A stretch of 64,000 nt of DNA from an uncultured Prevotellaceae bacterium (GTDB lineage: Bacteria > Bacteroidota > Bacteroidia > Bacteroidales > Muribaculaceae), in NCBI GenBank assembly GCA_900318205.1, contig ONJS01000009.1, positions 62,001 through 126,000 on the forward strand, in the 5' to 3' direction. Made by a program: the position numbers and the translations under genes. Shown here in pieces: positions 1-8,772 of the stretch. Each line of letters begins with the position of its first letter. The stretch's first letter is position 1. Under the pieces are notes generated by a model, which was not told where the DNA came from, made no database searches, and saw only the letters and a program-made list of their open reading frames with translations.

Positions 1-2
1 AA

Positions 3-146
3 GCCAAAGTTCCTAACAAACTGATTTGTGCCTTCCTGAGCATGGAGCCCAACGCCTTGAGTATGATGCGCTCAAGGCTCTATTACAAACTTTTTAAAAG
101 AAAAGGGACAGCCGACCTGTTCCATGAATTCATCAGTACCCTTTAA
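3..146 (+). CDS. C-terminal end of a truncated gene (possible helix-turn-helix regulator)
   Basis: An open frame enters from the left edge and ends at TAA 144-146, giving the last 47 residues of a protein. The piece contains MEPNALSMMRSRLYYKLF and ends FHEFISTL. The run of 'serine-x-methionine-x-arginine-serine-arginine' resembles the recognition helix region of the C-terminal helix-turn-helix in large Bacteroidales TPR/HTH signalling proteins, but too little is present to name a family. It ends 14 nt before the next gene on the same strand, so the two may be cotranscribed. The call rests on the open frame and the composition only. Confidence 0.5.
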   Translation, partial: AKVPNKLICAFLSMEPNALSMMRSRLYYKLFKRKGTADLFHEFISTL

Positions 147-160
147 TTATTTGTTGAACA

Positions 161-754
161 ATGAAGAAGATCTTAGGTTTCATCATTCTTATCCTGATCG
201 GCACGATACTTGTGGCGGCGGGCACACAGCGCCCTAACAAAAAGTACCGCCATGTGCGAACCAATAAAAAGGCATGGGCCAGGGTAGATGCCACCAGCGA
301 CACGCTCTCAATAGATGAATACTCACCTGAAGTGTGGGTCTCATGGGACTCAATTCTTATCAGTACCGATGTCACCTACAATGATGTGGAAGTGGGCATA
401 ACAGACCAGCTGCACGATTACGCCGTAATAAAACACTACTCATTTGAGCAGCTCACTCCCGAGCTGGATGAGCGCATCGACATCTCGACATGGGATGACG
501 GAATCTACATGATAAGAATCTACATGAAATATGACCCTGAGGTTTGCATGTATGGCTACTTTGCCAAGGGCGAACAATACGAGGCTGAGGCTGAAGCGCT
601 AAATGATGAAATCTCGTCAGCTACGACAGTGGTAGAGGATCGCACGGGCTTGCACGACAACGCTATCTATGACCTGCAAGGACACCGCGTTGCACCGCAA
701 CACATAATTGAAGGCCAAATCTATATACAAAACGGCAGGAAATTCCGCAAGTAG
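161..754 (+). CDS. Small secreted hypothetical protein with sorting-like tail
   Basis: A 197-residue protein of unknown function. Residues 1-21 form a signal peptide or membrane anchor (MKKILGFIILILIG then VAAG). The middle is acidic and predicted to be beta-rich, with no motif I recognise. The end (IYDLQGHRV, then IYIQNGRKFRK) matches the common Bacteroidales C-terminal tail 'YDLxGRRV...GxYIxNGKK', which is related to type IX secretion sorting tails and is seen again in the gene at 17617-19197. This suggests export to the cell surface or periplasm. It follows the truncated gene at 3-146 by 14 nt. A bidirectional terminator lies downstream at 911-947. Confidence 0.7.
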   Translation: MKKILGFIILILIGTILVAAGTQRPNKKYRHVRTNKKAWARVDATSDTLSIDEYSPEVWVSWDSILISTDVTYNDVEVGITDQLHDYAVIKHYSFEQLTPELDERIDISTWDDGIYMIRIYMKYDPEVCMYGYFAKGEQYEAEAEALNDEISSATTVVEDRTGLHDNAIYDLQGHRVAPQHIIEGQIYIQNGRKFRK

Positions 755-910
755 GCATTTATTCCATGAATCCCGAAGTATTATGCTACCTATCCAAGAC
801 TTTCTCCAACTTTATTGGAGAATATTTAAAACTTTTTACATTTCTTGGCCGCAAACAATTCTCATCCAATTAGATGACGTTCACGGGACGTTTGTCTTGT
901 TGCATAATAA

Positions 911-947
911 AAGCGGTTATCGCACCACATGAGTACGGTAACCGCTT
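911..947. terminator. Bidirectional hairpin terminator
   Basis: A 12-bp stem (AAGCGGTTATCG with CGGTAACCGCTT, one wobble pair) with a short loop lies between the rightward gene at 161-754 and the leftward gene at 978-1754. It has A-rich sequence on one side and could end transcription from both directions. The rest of 755-977 shows nothing else. Confidence 0.65.
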
Positions 948-977
948 CTGAGCCTAAAAGACAGCATATTTAGTCTG

Positions 978-1754
978 TCAAATTCCTTCTGCTTCTTTAA
1001 TTTTAGCAACAATTTCGGCACGTGTTTCCTGGCTTGTGCCATGAACGGCATAGCGGACAATTCCCTTTTTATCGACAACCACTGTAAAGGGAAAGCCTTC
1101 GGTCCCGATCCACGACATCATATCCTTGGCTTCAACGAGGTGTGTCCAAGTGAAGTGGTGTTTTTCGGTTATCTTTTGGACAACCTCTGCATCATGGTAG
1201 GTGGCAGAGAAAAACATGACATCAGGGAACTGTTCTTTCCACGTTGACAGTTCAGGCATTTCGGCACGGCATGGTCCACAGCCTGAATACCACAGGTTAA
1301 GTACCATCACATGACCTTTAACACTGTCATTGGTCCATCTGTGCCCTTCTAAATCTATTTCGTTAAATGGAGGGAATGGCTCACCTGCCTTAGGTGAGTA
1401 GAAAGAACCATCTTCTTTTACGCCTGCTTGAGCCAATTCCAACATCGTTGCCATCATATTGGCACCATTCAGGAACTGATTGGCATTGTGCACCTGTTCC
1501 CGAGGTATAGCCTGGCTAATGACAGATTCGGGTAAATCTACATCAAGTCCAATGGCAAGTATCTTGTTCCCTTCTGAATCTTTCAGTCGTGTGTAACTTG
1601 GATTGGCATTTTCGGGGAGTTTTGGTAACTCACGAAAAAAATAGCCATTGATCAAGAACTTCGGGATAATTGTATCTGTTCTCTGTTCTTGTGCCATCGC
1701 CATGAGAGACGTCAGAGCAATAAGGGCGATCATCAGAAATCTAAGTGTCTTCAT
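978..1754 (-). CDS. TlpA/ResA-like thiol-disulfide oxidoreductase
   Basis: A 258-residue exported thioredoxin-fold protein. Residues 1-21 are a signal peptide ending AMA-QEQ. The thioredoxin domain begins near residue 120, with the redox motif C159-G-P-C162 inside LWYSGCGPCRAEMPEL and the cis-proline in GFPFTVVVD (P223). This is the AhpC-TSA/TlpA pattern, which in Bacteroidetes reduces or isomerises disulfides in periplasmic proteins. About 100 residues before the fold are not assignable; many Bacteroidales TlpA-like proteins carry a similar extra N-terminal domain. It lies 19 nt downstream of tsaD on the same strand and probably shares its transcript. Its specific partner cannot be read from sequence. 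Confidence 0.85.
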   Translation of the reverse strand: MKTLRFLMIALIALTSLMAMAQEQRTDTIIPKFLINGYFFRELPKLPENANPSYTRLKDSEGNKILAIGLDVDLPESVISQAIPREQVHNANQFLNGANMMATMLELAQAGVKEDGSFYSPKAGEPFPPFNEIDLEGHRWTNDSVKGHVMVLNLWYSGCGPCRAEMPELSTWKEQFPDVMFFSATYHDAEVVQKITEKHHFTWTHLVEAKDMMSWIGTEGFPFTVVVDKKGIVRYAVHGTSQETRAEIVAKIKEAEGI

Positions 1755-1773
1755 TTCAATAGATTACTTTTTT

Positions 1774-2790
1774 TTAAATGATTACTCGCTGGAAGGGGGG
1801 TGCGGTGATGTCGCAGAATTCCTTGTCCAGGTACTTGTAGTGGCCAGCAATGGCAATCATCGCGGCGTTGTCGGTTGTGAAAACGCGCTTGGGGATGAAA
1901 GCCTTGAGGCGGTGACGACGGGCGTAGTCCTCGACGGCGGCTCGCATGCCGCTGTTGGCCGACACACCGCCACCGATGGCGATGGTCTTGATGCCCGTGG
2001 CCTTGATGGCCTTGCCGAACTTGTCCATCAGAATCTCAATAATCGTACGCTGCAGCGAGGCGGCCAGGTCGGCCTTGTTTTCCTCGATGAAGTTAGGATT
2101 TTCCTTGAGCGCATCGCGCAGGGTGTAGAGGAACGACGTCTTCAATCCGCTGAAACTGTAATTGTAGCCGTCAACGTGAGGCTTGGCAAACTTGAACGCC
2201 TTGTTGTCGCCCTCGGCAGCCAACTTGTCAATGATGGGACCGCCGGGATAAGGCAGACCCATGACCTTGGCACATTTGTCGAAGGCCTCGCCAGCAGCAT
2301 CGTCGATGGTCTGTCCCAGGACCTCCATATCGCGCGGTGAATTAACCTTGATAATCTGACTGTTGCCACCACTGATAAGCAGGCACAGGTAGGGGAACTC
2401 GGGCACCTCGGCATCGGGCGTCTCCTTGACGAAATGGGAGAGCACATGGCCATGCAGGTGGTTCACATCAACCAACGGGATGTCGAGCGCGAGGGAGAGC
2501 CCCTTGGCAAACGAGGTGCCGACATGCAGCGAACCGGGCAGACCGGGACCGCGCGTGAAGGCGATGGCATCAATGTCCTTGCGGTCGATTCCCGCTTGAC
2601 GGATAGCCTCGCTCACGACGGGCACGATGTTCTGCTGGTGGGCACGCGATGCCAGTTCGGGCACCACGCCACCGTAAGCCTCATGCACGCGCTGGCTGGC
2701 GATGACATTGCTCAACAATACCGTGTCACGCAACACGGCAGCCGATGTGTCGTCACACGACGACTCAATTCCTAATATCGTTACACTCAT
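1774..2790 (-). CDS. tsaD: tRNA N6-adenosine threonylcarbamoyltransferase TsaD
   Basis: TsaD transfers the threonylcarbamoyl group from TC-AMP to A37 of tRNAs that read ANN codons, working with TsaB and TsaE in the cytoplasm. The 338-residue length is typical. The Kae1/Gcp signature is clear: GIESSCDDTSAAV at the start, metal ligands H111 and H115 in HLHGH, ISGGNSQI near 140, GGVSANSGMR near 273, and the late metal ligand D307 in TTDNAAM. The start codon at 2788-2790 is directly abutted by a 7 x 7-nt repeat array, and a TATCTTTG -7 box lies just beyond it, so the gene may have its own promoter although it also follows DUF4421 and tamB on the same strand. Confidence 0.97.
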   Translation of the reverse strand: MSVTILGIESSCDDTSAAVLRDTVLLSNVIASQRVHEAYGGVVPELASRAHQQNIVPVVSEAIRQAGIDRKDIDAIAFTRGPGLPGSLHVGTSFAKGLSLALDIPLVDVNHLHGHVLSHFVKETPDAEVPEFPYLCLLISGGNSQIIKVNSPRDMEVLGQTIDDAAGEAFDKCAKVMGLPYPGGPIIDKLAAEGDNKAFKFAKPHVDGYNYSFSGLKTSFLYTLRDALKENPNFIEENKADLAASLQRTIIEILMDKFGKAIKATGIKTIAIGGGVSANSGMRAAVEDYARRHRLKAFIPKRVFTTDNAAMIAIAGHYKYLDKEFCDITAPPFQRVII

Positions 2791-2839
2791 CAGTTGTCAG
2801 TTCTCAGTTGTCAGTTTTCAGTTGTCAGTTTTCAGTTTG
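2791..2839 (-). repeat. Heptamer array abutting tsaD start codon
   Basis: Seven 7-nt units, on the plus strand CAGTTGT/CAGTTCT/CAGTTTT variants, run without a break into the tsaD start codon. On the coding strand they read as A-rich ACTGAAA/ACTGACA units. If the -7 box at 2846-2853 is used, almost the whole 5' leader is this array. Confidence 0.9.
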
Positions 2840-2845
2840 AGGCTG

Positions 2846-2853
2846 CAAAGATA
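2846..2853 (-). promoter_or_regulatory. Possible tsaD -7 box TATCTTTG
   Basis: The minus strand reads TATCTTTG, an exact match to the Bacteroidetes TAnnTTTG element. No TTTG is present at the usual 19-21 nt upstream, so this is supported by one element and by position only. Confidence 0.4.
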
Positions 2854-2863
2854 CTCATTTTTC

Positions 2864-4093
2864 TTAGAAGCGGAAGCCGGCAGTAACCTCAAGGTTGCTG
2901 TAGCTGTTGTAGAAGCTGTGGTTGGTACTCGTGTACCAGTGTCCCTCGTGGCTGAAGGTAAGGGCATAGAAAAAGTTGCCAGCGGTACGGACGAGCGCCA
3001 TGCGACCGTTCAGGTTGGTGGACAACAGCGACCTCTTTCCGTCGATAGAATTGGGGAAACTGTGGCGATAGCCGACACTGGGAACAGCGGTGACGTTGAA
3101 GAGCCACCCGTGATGGAACACCCAACTATAGCCATAGCCAATCATGAACCCGAAGTCGCGATAACGGAAGCGGTAGTCGGTCACCTTGCCGGGGAGAAAT
3201 TTTCTCAGTTGGTCGCTGAGGATACCCATGTTCATGACCACATCCTGGTGGCTCAGGTAGATACCTGCCATCAGCGAACCGGCGCTGCGTTTCTGGTACT
3301 TGGAGAAGCAGTAGGCTGCCGCTTGGGAATAGTGGGTGTGGTTAAAGATGTAATAGGCATCCAGACCATAACTCTCACGCTTGAGGCCATAGAAAATCTC
3401 ATCACCCAGCCACTTGCCCAACCGATGCAGATGGACGGAGCTCTCATCGTTCTTGCGGTAGTAGCCTTCGATAAAGATGCGTGATGTGGTGAACGAGAAC
3501 TGCAATCGGCGGTTATGGATAAATTTTCCTGCCAACAGGTCTCGGACGTTGATCATATAGGTGAAACTAAGGCCCATGCCACTGATGTGGAATCCGAACA
3601 GCGATGTGACGTCACTGTTGAGTTGCACAGGTGTTTCCCACTTGCCCAGATGTCCCGAGTAAAAGTCCAGCCAGTTACTGTTCTTGAGCATGATTTTGAA
3701 CTTCTTTCCTTTTGTCTTGCCGGGATTGACGACGTAGGTCGTGTCATAGTAGTTGAGGGCATGGTTGAGCCAACGGTACACCTTGAAACCGAAGTTCAAC
3801 GCACGAGGATAGACAATCGTCGTGTCGTTGATGCTCCAGCCGTGCCTGAAAATCCGTTGTTTCCAGATATCCTTGGCATCGGTTACCGTTGAATCAATAT
3901 GTGTCCTCAACGAGGGCATTGCTTCCTCCTGGGCTATTGTATCAACAGGAACCAAGAGTTGCTGTGCAGTCGTATCGCAAGATGCTGAAAGTTGGGTAAT
4001 CGTATCACCAGGAGCCAAGAACTCTTGGGCTGATAAGGAGATACATCCCAGCCAGACAAGCACTAACGATATGAGTACACGCTTCACCATCAT
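2864..4093 (-). CDS. DUF4421-like outer-membrane-associated protein
   Basis: A 409-residue exported protein. Residues 1-22 are a signal peptide (MMVKRVLISLVLVWLGCISL). From about residue 105 the sequence resembles the Bacteroidetes DUF4421 family: alternating aromatic and polar residues (for example NSNWLDFYSGHLG, FTTSRIFIEGYY, FRYRDFGFMIGYGYSW) and an end in VTAGFRF, consistent with a beta-barrel or beta-sheet protein with a terminal aromatic residue. Residues 23-75 are low in order and threonine rich. Its ATG overlaps the tamB stop by 4 nt (ATGA), a sign of translational coupling and a hint that it works with TamB at the outer membrane. The family name is from memory; function is unknown. 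Confidence 0.7.
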   Translation of the reverse strand: MMVKRVLISLVLVWLGCISLSAQEFLAPGDTITQLSASCDTTAQQLLVPVDTIAQEEAMPSLRTHIDSTVTDAKDIWKQRIFRHGWSINDTTIVYPRALNFGFKVYRWLNHALNYYDTTYVVNPGKTKGKKFKIMLKNSNWLDFYSGHLGKWETPVQLNSDVTSLFGFHISGMGLSFTYMINVRDLLAGKFIHNRRLQFSFTTSRIFIEGYYRKNDESSVHLHRLGKWLGDEIFYGLKRESYGLDAYYIFNHTHYSQAAAYCFSKYQKRSAGSLMAGIYLSHQDVVMNMGILSDQLRKFLPGKVTDYRFRYRDFGFMIGYGYSWVFHHGWLFNVTAVPSVGYRHSFPNSIDGKRSLLSTNLNGRMALVRTAGNFFYALTFSHEGHWYTSTNHSFYNSYSNLEVTAGFRF

Positions 4094-7000
4094 TGTGATT
4101 TCTGTGACGGTCTCAAGGTAACTATCGGTACCGGCTGGCGGACGCTGCTGTCACGCTTTTCCTCGGGAGACGGAAGCCGCTTGGGAATAGAATCCTCGGG
4201 AATTGTTGCAGGTTGCAGTAAGGGACTCTTGTCTTTGCGCTTCGGCTTGTCAAAGTCGTGTTTCCACATGATGCCCACGCCCTGGGTCGTCAAGGCGTTG
4301 CGCAGGTAGTAATTCTGGTCGTTGAAATGATTGTAGGCCTTCAGGCGGAACGTTCCCTTGCTGTTGAGCAGATACTCCAGGTCAAAATCGCCGATGAAGT
4401 TGGTATTGCTCGTGTGGTAGGTGTTGTCACGGTAGCCGAAGTTACCGTTGAGCAAGAGCCTGTTGTTGAGCAACTGGCTGGATAGCGCCACATCCACCTC
4501 GACATCGCTGAAGTCGCCCTTATCGGTACGCACATTAGGAGCAATCGACAGGTTGTCGGTCATCTTGCCCAAGATATTGCTCAACTGTCCCGCGATGGTC
4601 GAAGATGCCACCGAGGTGAGGAACTCATTCTGCTTGGACGAGGTACCCATGTACTCGGGCGTGTAGAAACGGTTGAGCGCCAGCAGGTAGATAATCTGTC
4701 GATTCATCATCTCATCGGTGCTGATGATACTCTTGACCTTGTTGTGCGCCTCGGTAGTGAGCGACGGGAATTCGAGGTCAAACGAGATGTCGGGCTGCGA
4801 GATGATACCCTTGGCCTTCAACAGGGCATGAACAGGCACATTGGTACGGTTGAGGTCCGGATCTTTGCCGAAGGACTCGTCAAGGTCCCTGATATTGGCA
4901 TTGAGGGAATAGACGGCCTCCAGGTCCAGCACGGCGGCATAGGGGTCACCCTGGAAACTGATGCTGCTGCCGGGACGGATGGTGAAGTCCTTGAGGATCA
5001 CATCCTGCAAGGTGAAATTATAGGTGCCCTTGTCCAGCGTATATTTGCCATAGGTGCCCAATTCGCCGTTATTGTTGTAGGTCAAGCGCATGTGTCCGCT
5101 ACCCGTCGCCTTGATGCGGTCGCCGCCGACGGGGTCCATGACGACTGTGAGCGCCACATCGGGCGTGATGTCGCCCTGCAGGTCGATATTATAGGCACTG
5201 GGCTCTGATTCCTCTTCCTGCTGTTGAGGCTTGTACTGGTTCAACTTGCTGAGCACCCACTTGATGCTCGTGGTGTCCTCATGGACAACAGGTGCCGGCA
5301 CAGCATTGCGGTCACGGAAGGTGATGAAGTCATAGGCACCAGCCTGCTCACCGTCACTCATGACGAATGTGAACCTGCTGCGCGGAGCCGAGTTCATGTT
5401 GACCCTGATGTTGACAATGCCTGGTCCACCCTCAACAAAGCAGGCGCCGTTACCATAGATGGTGCCGTACCAATCGGGGTTGATGCTCGGGTTGGTGTCA
5501 TAGCACAGGAAGTCATGGGCATCGGTGATGGCAAAGTTGAACTCCGGCCGGTGGAAGGCGTCATGCTTGAGCCAACCGCCCAATTTGGCCTCATGGCCCT
5601 CGCGGTCATGGATGGGGATGTCGCTGAACTCAATATAGTCAGGGATGATGTGAACGGGGACATCCGAGGCGGTGTACCAGCAGTTCACATAGTCCAAGAA
5701 GAAGCGTATCGAGTCGGCGACGATATCACCCTCAAGGTTGATGGTGTGGAAGTTGCCGAACAGCCTTGCCACGCCCGACATCTCACCCTGCACATCGCTC
5801 GTGAACGCCGCCATATAGGGCTTGAGGAACGATATGTTGGCATGGTCGGTGTCGAACACGATATTGAGCGAATCGTCGGCAATGTAGATGCCGCCGTCCA
5901 CTTTGCTCTTGCGCCCGTTGGGCTGGTTGATGTCGCCATCGACCAGGATACCCTTGGTGTCATTGTCAAAATTCACCGATATGTCAAGGTCACCCATGAG
6001 CGTACCGTTATAGGTGATATTCTTGATGAACAGGCTCGGAGAATGTAAACGGGGAGCACCCGAGAAGATGTCACTCACAATGAATTTGCTGGTCGCGCGG
6101 CCGCCGAAGTCCACATGGTCAATCGCCAGTGTCCCGAACACATAGTCCAGGTTCACGTCATTCAATTCAAGGCACAACTCGTCGTCAGGATCATGCGAGG
6201 CGATGCCATTGATGCGTATCAATTGCTGGTCATGGCCGCCCGCGATGTTGTTCACGGTAATCACACCATTGTCGATAGAAACCGAGCCCTCGTCAATGTT
6301 CCAAATGGTATCGGCAATGACCATTTCCGACGGTTTGATGTCGATATTGGCCTTGATCTTGCCATCATCGCCGCGATTCAGCAACGAACTGAGTTTCAGG
6401 TCACCCTTGAAGTCACCCTTATCCTTCATCGTCGTGTCACCCTCCAGGGCCCAGTGCAGGTTGGCATCAATGCGGTTGTCCAGTCCCGATGCCTGCATCA
6501 GCAGGTCAATCTTCTTGCCGTTCTTGACGGGATAAGCCGACTGGGCCTGCAATTTCACCTCATTGGTGATACTATCCATTTCGATGACGAGTTGTGTTCC
6601 CGTGATGATTTTGTTGCCTTGCCTCAAGAAGGGGGCATCAACCGTCAGGTCAAACGTGTTGTTGCTCTCTGAGAGGTTACCGTTGATCTTGTAGGACATG
6701 AAGGGATAAACCGGCAATTTAAGGAGACGGTTCAGTTCATCATCGGGGTTAATCGTGAACTCAAACGATGCATCGTTAGGAATGCCGCCGTGGGAATAGT
6801 CTGAAAACTTCTCAAAATACAACGGGAAGGTGCTCGCCAGCATGTGCTTGATGGTGGGCACAATCGTCTTGAAGTCATATTGTCCCGAGATAAAGCCGTT
6901 GATGTGGTCACTCTCGATGCTGAGGACCTTGTCATAGCCGTTGTTGTCGGCATCGAGTTGCAGGCTCTTAAACTTCAGGCCGTTGTCATGGTCGGTAAAG

Positions 7001-8721
7001 GCAAAGTCGGTCACCTCAACGTGTCCCGTCGCGTTGTCAAGCGAGTTGCCCCAGAACGAGGCAGCAGCATTGGCCGTGAGACGGTGATTGGGGTAATTGC
7101 TATATACGCCCATGCGGGCCAAGTCCAGCCCATCGACTGAGATGTTCAGGTCATAATTGGAGTTGGCACCATCGAGCAGCGCCTTGCCGTCAACATTGAC
7201 ACGGCCATTGGGGTCATTCATCGACAGATTGCCCATGAAGGCATTGCCTTGCTTGTCAACATCGGCGGTGATATCGTGATAACGGGCTCCCTTGAAATCC
7301 ACAAAGGGCAGATGACCCTGCAAGTGGCCCGATACATTGCCGCCATTGATCATCGCATCAACCTGGGCATCGATGGCGACCTCATTGAGCAGGTCATTCT
7401 TGGCGAGCAGATTGCCGATCTGCAGGCCGTCGGTCTTGACATGTCCGGTGAAACGCGATGCTCCGGCCTGCTTTGCCAACGAGCCGTTAAGGTCAAGTTG
7501 TCCCAGCGAGGTGCCTATGTTGCCGTTAAAGGTCAGGTGATTGGTCTTGCTGTGGAATTCGCCATCCAGCTTGACACTGCCACAACGCGTGACGATGTCA
7601 TGCACCTGGGGCGACACTCCGGGAACCAGACTGAGGATCTGTTTGATGATCGGCGCACTGGCATCCAGGTCAATACGGTCAAGGTCCAAGGCTTGGTAAC
7701 CGCCCTCGTTAGGCATCAGATAGCTGCCGTGGGCATTGAGCGACAAGCCAGCGTCCGTGGAGCGCACATTCAGGACAGGCACTTCAAGGCGCGCACCGTC
7801 GCGCAACACCGTTGCGGCGATATGCATCGCGTCGTTGAACTGGCTGAGTTTGGGCGAGAAGGCGGCAAAGTCGGCAGGCGTGATCTTGCTGCCGTCGGTG
7901 CTCAACCTCAACGGCATCTGCTTGATTTCGCTGCCCAAGTTCTTGAGCGAGGAATATTCCAGATGGACATCATCAAGCGTGATGTCGCTGTTAGGCAGTT
8001 TCACCTTGATATCCTTGACATCCAACGCGTTATCAGTGAGGTGGACATTGGTGGAAAGACGTTTGAGCGAGAAACCGCTGCCCTCGTCAAACGACAAGCG
8101 CTTGATGCGGATATCAAAATCGTTATTCTTCAATCGCGGCAAGGAGAGGTCGGCACGCAGGTTATTCACCGCCAGGTGGTTGGGGTCAAATTGGCCAAGT
8201 TTCCTGGGCTGGTCCAGGACATCATAGGTGAGCGACGATTGCCTAACCACCACCGTTTTGACCTTCACGTCAAAGGGCTTGGGCGGTTGGTCATCCTTGG
8301 GCTTGAAGGCATCGATGATGAACTGCATGTTGGTCGGGCTGGACTTGTCGGGGCGTGTCACATGGCCATTGAGGCCGATGATTTCACCATAGGTGACCAC
8401 GATGCGACTGTCGATAATCAAGTCCCTGAGGCTGATACCTGCACCCAACTTCCCGACAACGAGCAACGAGTCGCCCTGCTGGTCATGGATCAGGACATCC
8501 TTGAGTTCCAACTGGTTGAAGGGGGTGATGGATACCGAACCGATATTCACCTCGGTATTCAGGTATTCGCTGAGGACCTTTTCGCCCTTTTGGCACAGGC
8601 GTTGCTGCACGGGAGGCATGAACAACAGCAGATAGGCCAGCGCAATGACCGACACGACAGCGACAAGCGCAGTCACCACCACACTTCTCACCACGTTGTA
8701 TGTCCCTCTTGTCAGATTCAT
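4090..8721 (-). CDS. tamB: TamB-like translocation and assembly module protein
   Basis: A 1543-residue protein with an N-terminal membrane anchor (residues about 12-34, VVVTALVAVVSVIALAYLLLF) followed by a very long beta-repeat periplasmic body and the TamB (DUF490) C-terminal domain at about 1080-1460 (for example YNIDLQGDITPD and FDLEYLLNSKGTFRLKAY). AsmA-like proteins of this kind bridge the inner and outer membranes and move phospholipid or help outer-membrane protein assembly. The length fits Bacteroidetes TamB homologues. It lies 51 nt downstream of nadE and overlaps the DUF4421 gene by 4 nt. The tail after 1490 is Lys/Pro rich. No frameshift is seen. Confidence 0.9.
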   Translation of the reverse strand: MNLTRGTYNVVRSVVVTALVAVVSVIALAYLLLFMPPVQQRLCQKGEKVLSEYLNTEVNIGSVSITPFNQLELKDVLIHDQQGDSLLVVGKLGAGISLRDLIIDSRIVVTYGEIIGLNGHVTRPDKSSPTNMQFIIDAFKPKDDQPPKPFDVKVKTVVVRQSSLTYDVLDQPRKLGQFDPNHLAVNNLRADLSLPRLKNNDFDIRIKRLSFDEGSGFSLKRLSTNVHLTDNALDVKDIKVKLPNSDITLDDVHLEYSSLKNLGSEIKQMPLRLSTDGSKITPADFAAFSPKLSQFNDAMHIAATVLRDGARLEVPVLNVRSTDAGLSLNAHGSYLMPNEGGYQALDLDRIDLDASAPIIKQILSLVPGVSPQVHDIVTRCGSVKLDGEFHSKTNHLTFNGNIGTSLGQLDLNGSLAKQAGASRFTGHVKTDGLQIGNLLAKNDLLNEVAIDAQVDAMINGGNVSGHLQGHLPFVDFKGARYHDITADVDKQGNAFMGNLSMNDPNGRVNVDGKALLDGANSNYDLNISVDGLDLARMGVYSNYPNHRLTANAAASFWGNSLDNATGHVEVTDFAFTDHDNGLKFKSLQLDADNNGYDKVLSIESDHINGFISGQYDFKTIVPTIKHMLASTFPLYFEKFSDYSHGGIPNDASFEFTINPDDELNRLLKLPVYPFMSYKINGNLSESNNTFDLTVDAPFLRQGNKIITGTQLVIEMDSITNEVKLQAQSAYPVKNGKKIDLLMQASGLDNRIDANLHWALEGDTTMKDKGDFKGDLKLSSLLNRGDDGKIKANIDIKPSEMVIADTIWNIDEGSVSIDNGVITVNNIAGGHDQQLIRINGIASHDPDDELCLELNDVNLDYVFGTLAIDHVDFGGRATSKFIVSDIFSGAPRLHSPSLFIKNITYNGTLMGDLDISVNFDNDTKGILVDGDINQPNGRKSKVDGGIYIADDSLNIVFDTDHANISFLKPYMAAFTSDVQGEMSGVARLFGNFHTINLEGDIVADSIRFFLDYVNCWYTASDVPVHIIPDYIEFSDIPIHDREGHEAKLGGWLKHDAFHRPEFNFAITDAHDFLCYDTNPSINPDWYGTIYGNGACFVEGGPGIVNIRVNMNSAPRSRFTFVMSDGEQAGAYDFITFRDRNAVPAPVVHEDTTSIKWVLSKLNQYKPQQQEEESEPSAYNIDLQGDITPDVALTVVMDPVGGDRIKATGSGHMRLTYNNNGELGTYGKYTLDKGTYNFTLQDVILKDFTIRPGSSISFQGDPYAAVLDLEAVYSLNANIRDLDESFGKDPDLNRTNVPVHALLKAKGIISQPDISFDLEFPSLTTEAHNKVKSIISTDEMMNRQIIYLLALNRFYTPEYMGTSSKQNEFLTSVASSTIAGQLSNILGKMTDNLSIAPNVRTDKGDFSDVEVDVALSSQLLNNRLLLNGNFGYRDNTYHTSNTNFIGDFDLEYLLNSKGTFRLKAYNHFNDQNYYLRNALTTQGVGIMWKHDFDKPKRKDKSPLLQPATIPEDSIPKRLPSPEEKRDSSVRQPVPIVTLRPSQKSQ

Positions 8722-8772
8722 CTCACAATTTTACCGCCTCTACTGCAAAATCAATGCCAACTCCTCACGCCA

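Noticed and set aside
708-932. 74-codon plus-strand frame after the first secreted protein
   Set aside because: It starts inside the previous gene in another frame, lacks a leader and ends at the terminator hairpin.
1648-2340. Plus-strand frame opposite tsaD and its neighbour
   Set aside because: It overlaps two clear minus-strand genes and shows no domain.
2791-2839. Tandem repeats as a CRISPR array
   Set aside because: Units are 7 nt with no unique spacers and no cas genes are present.
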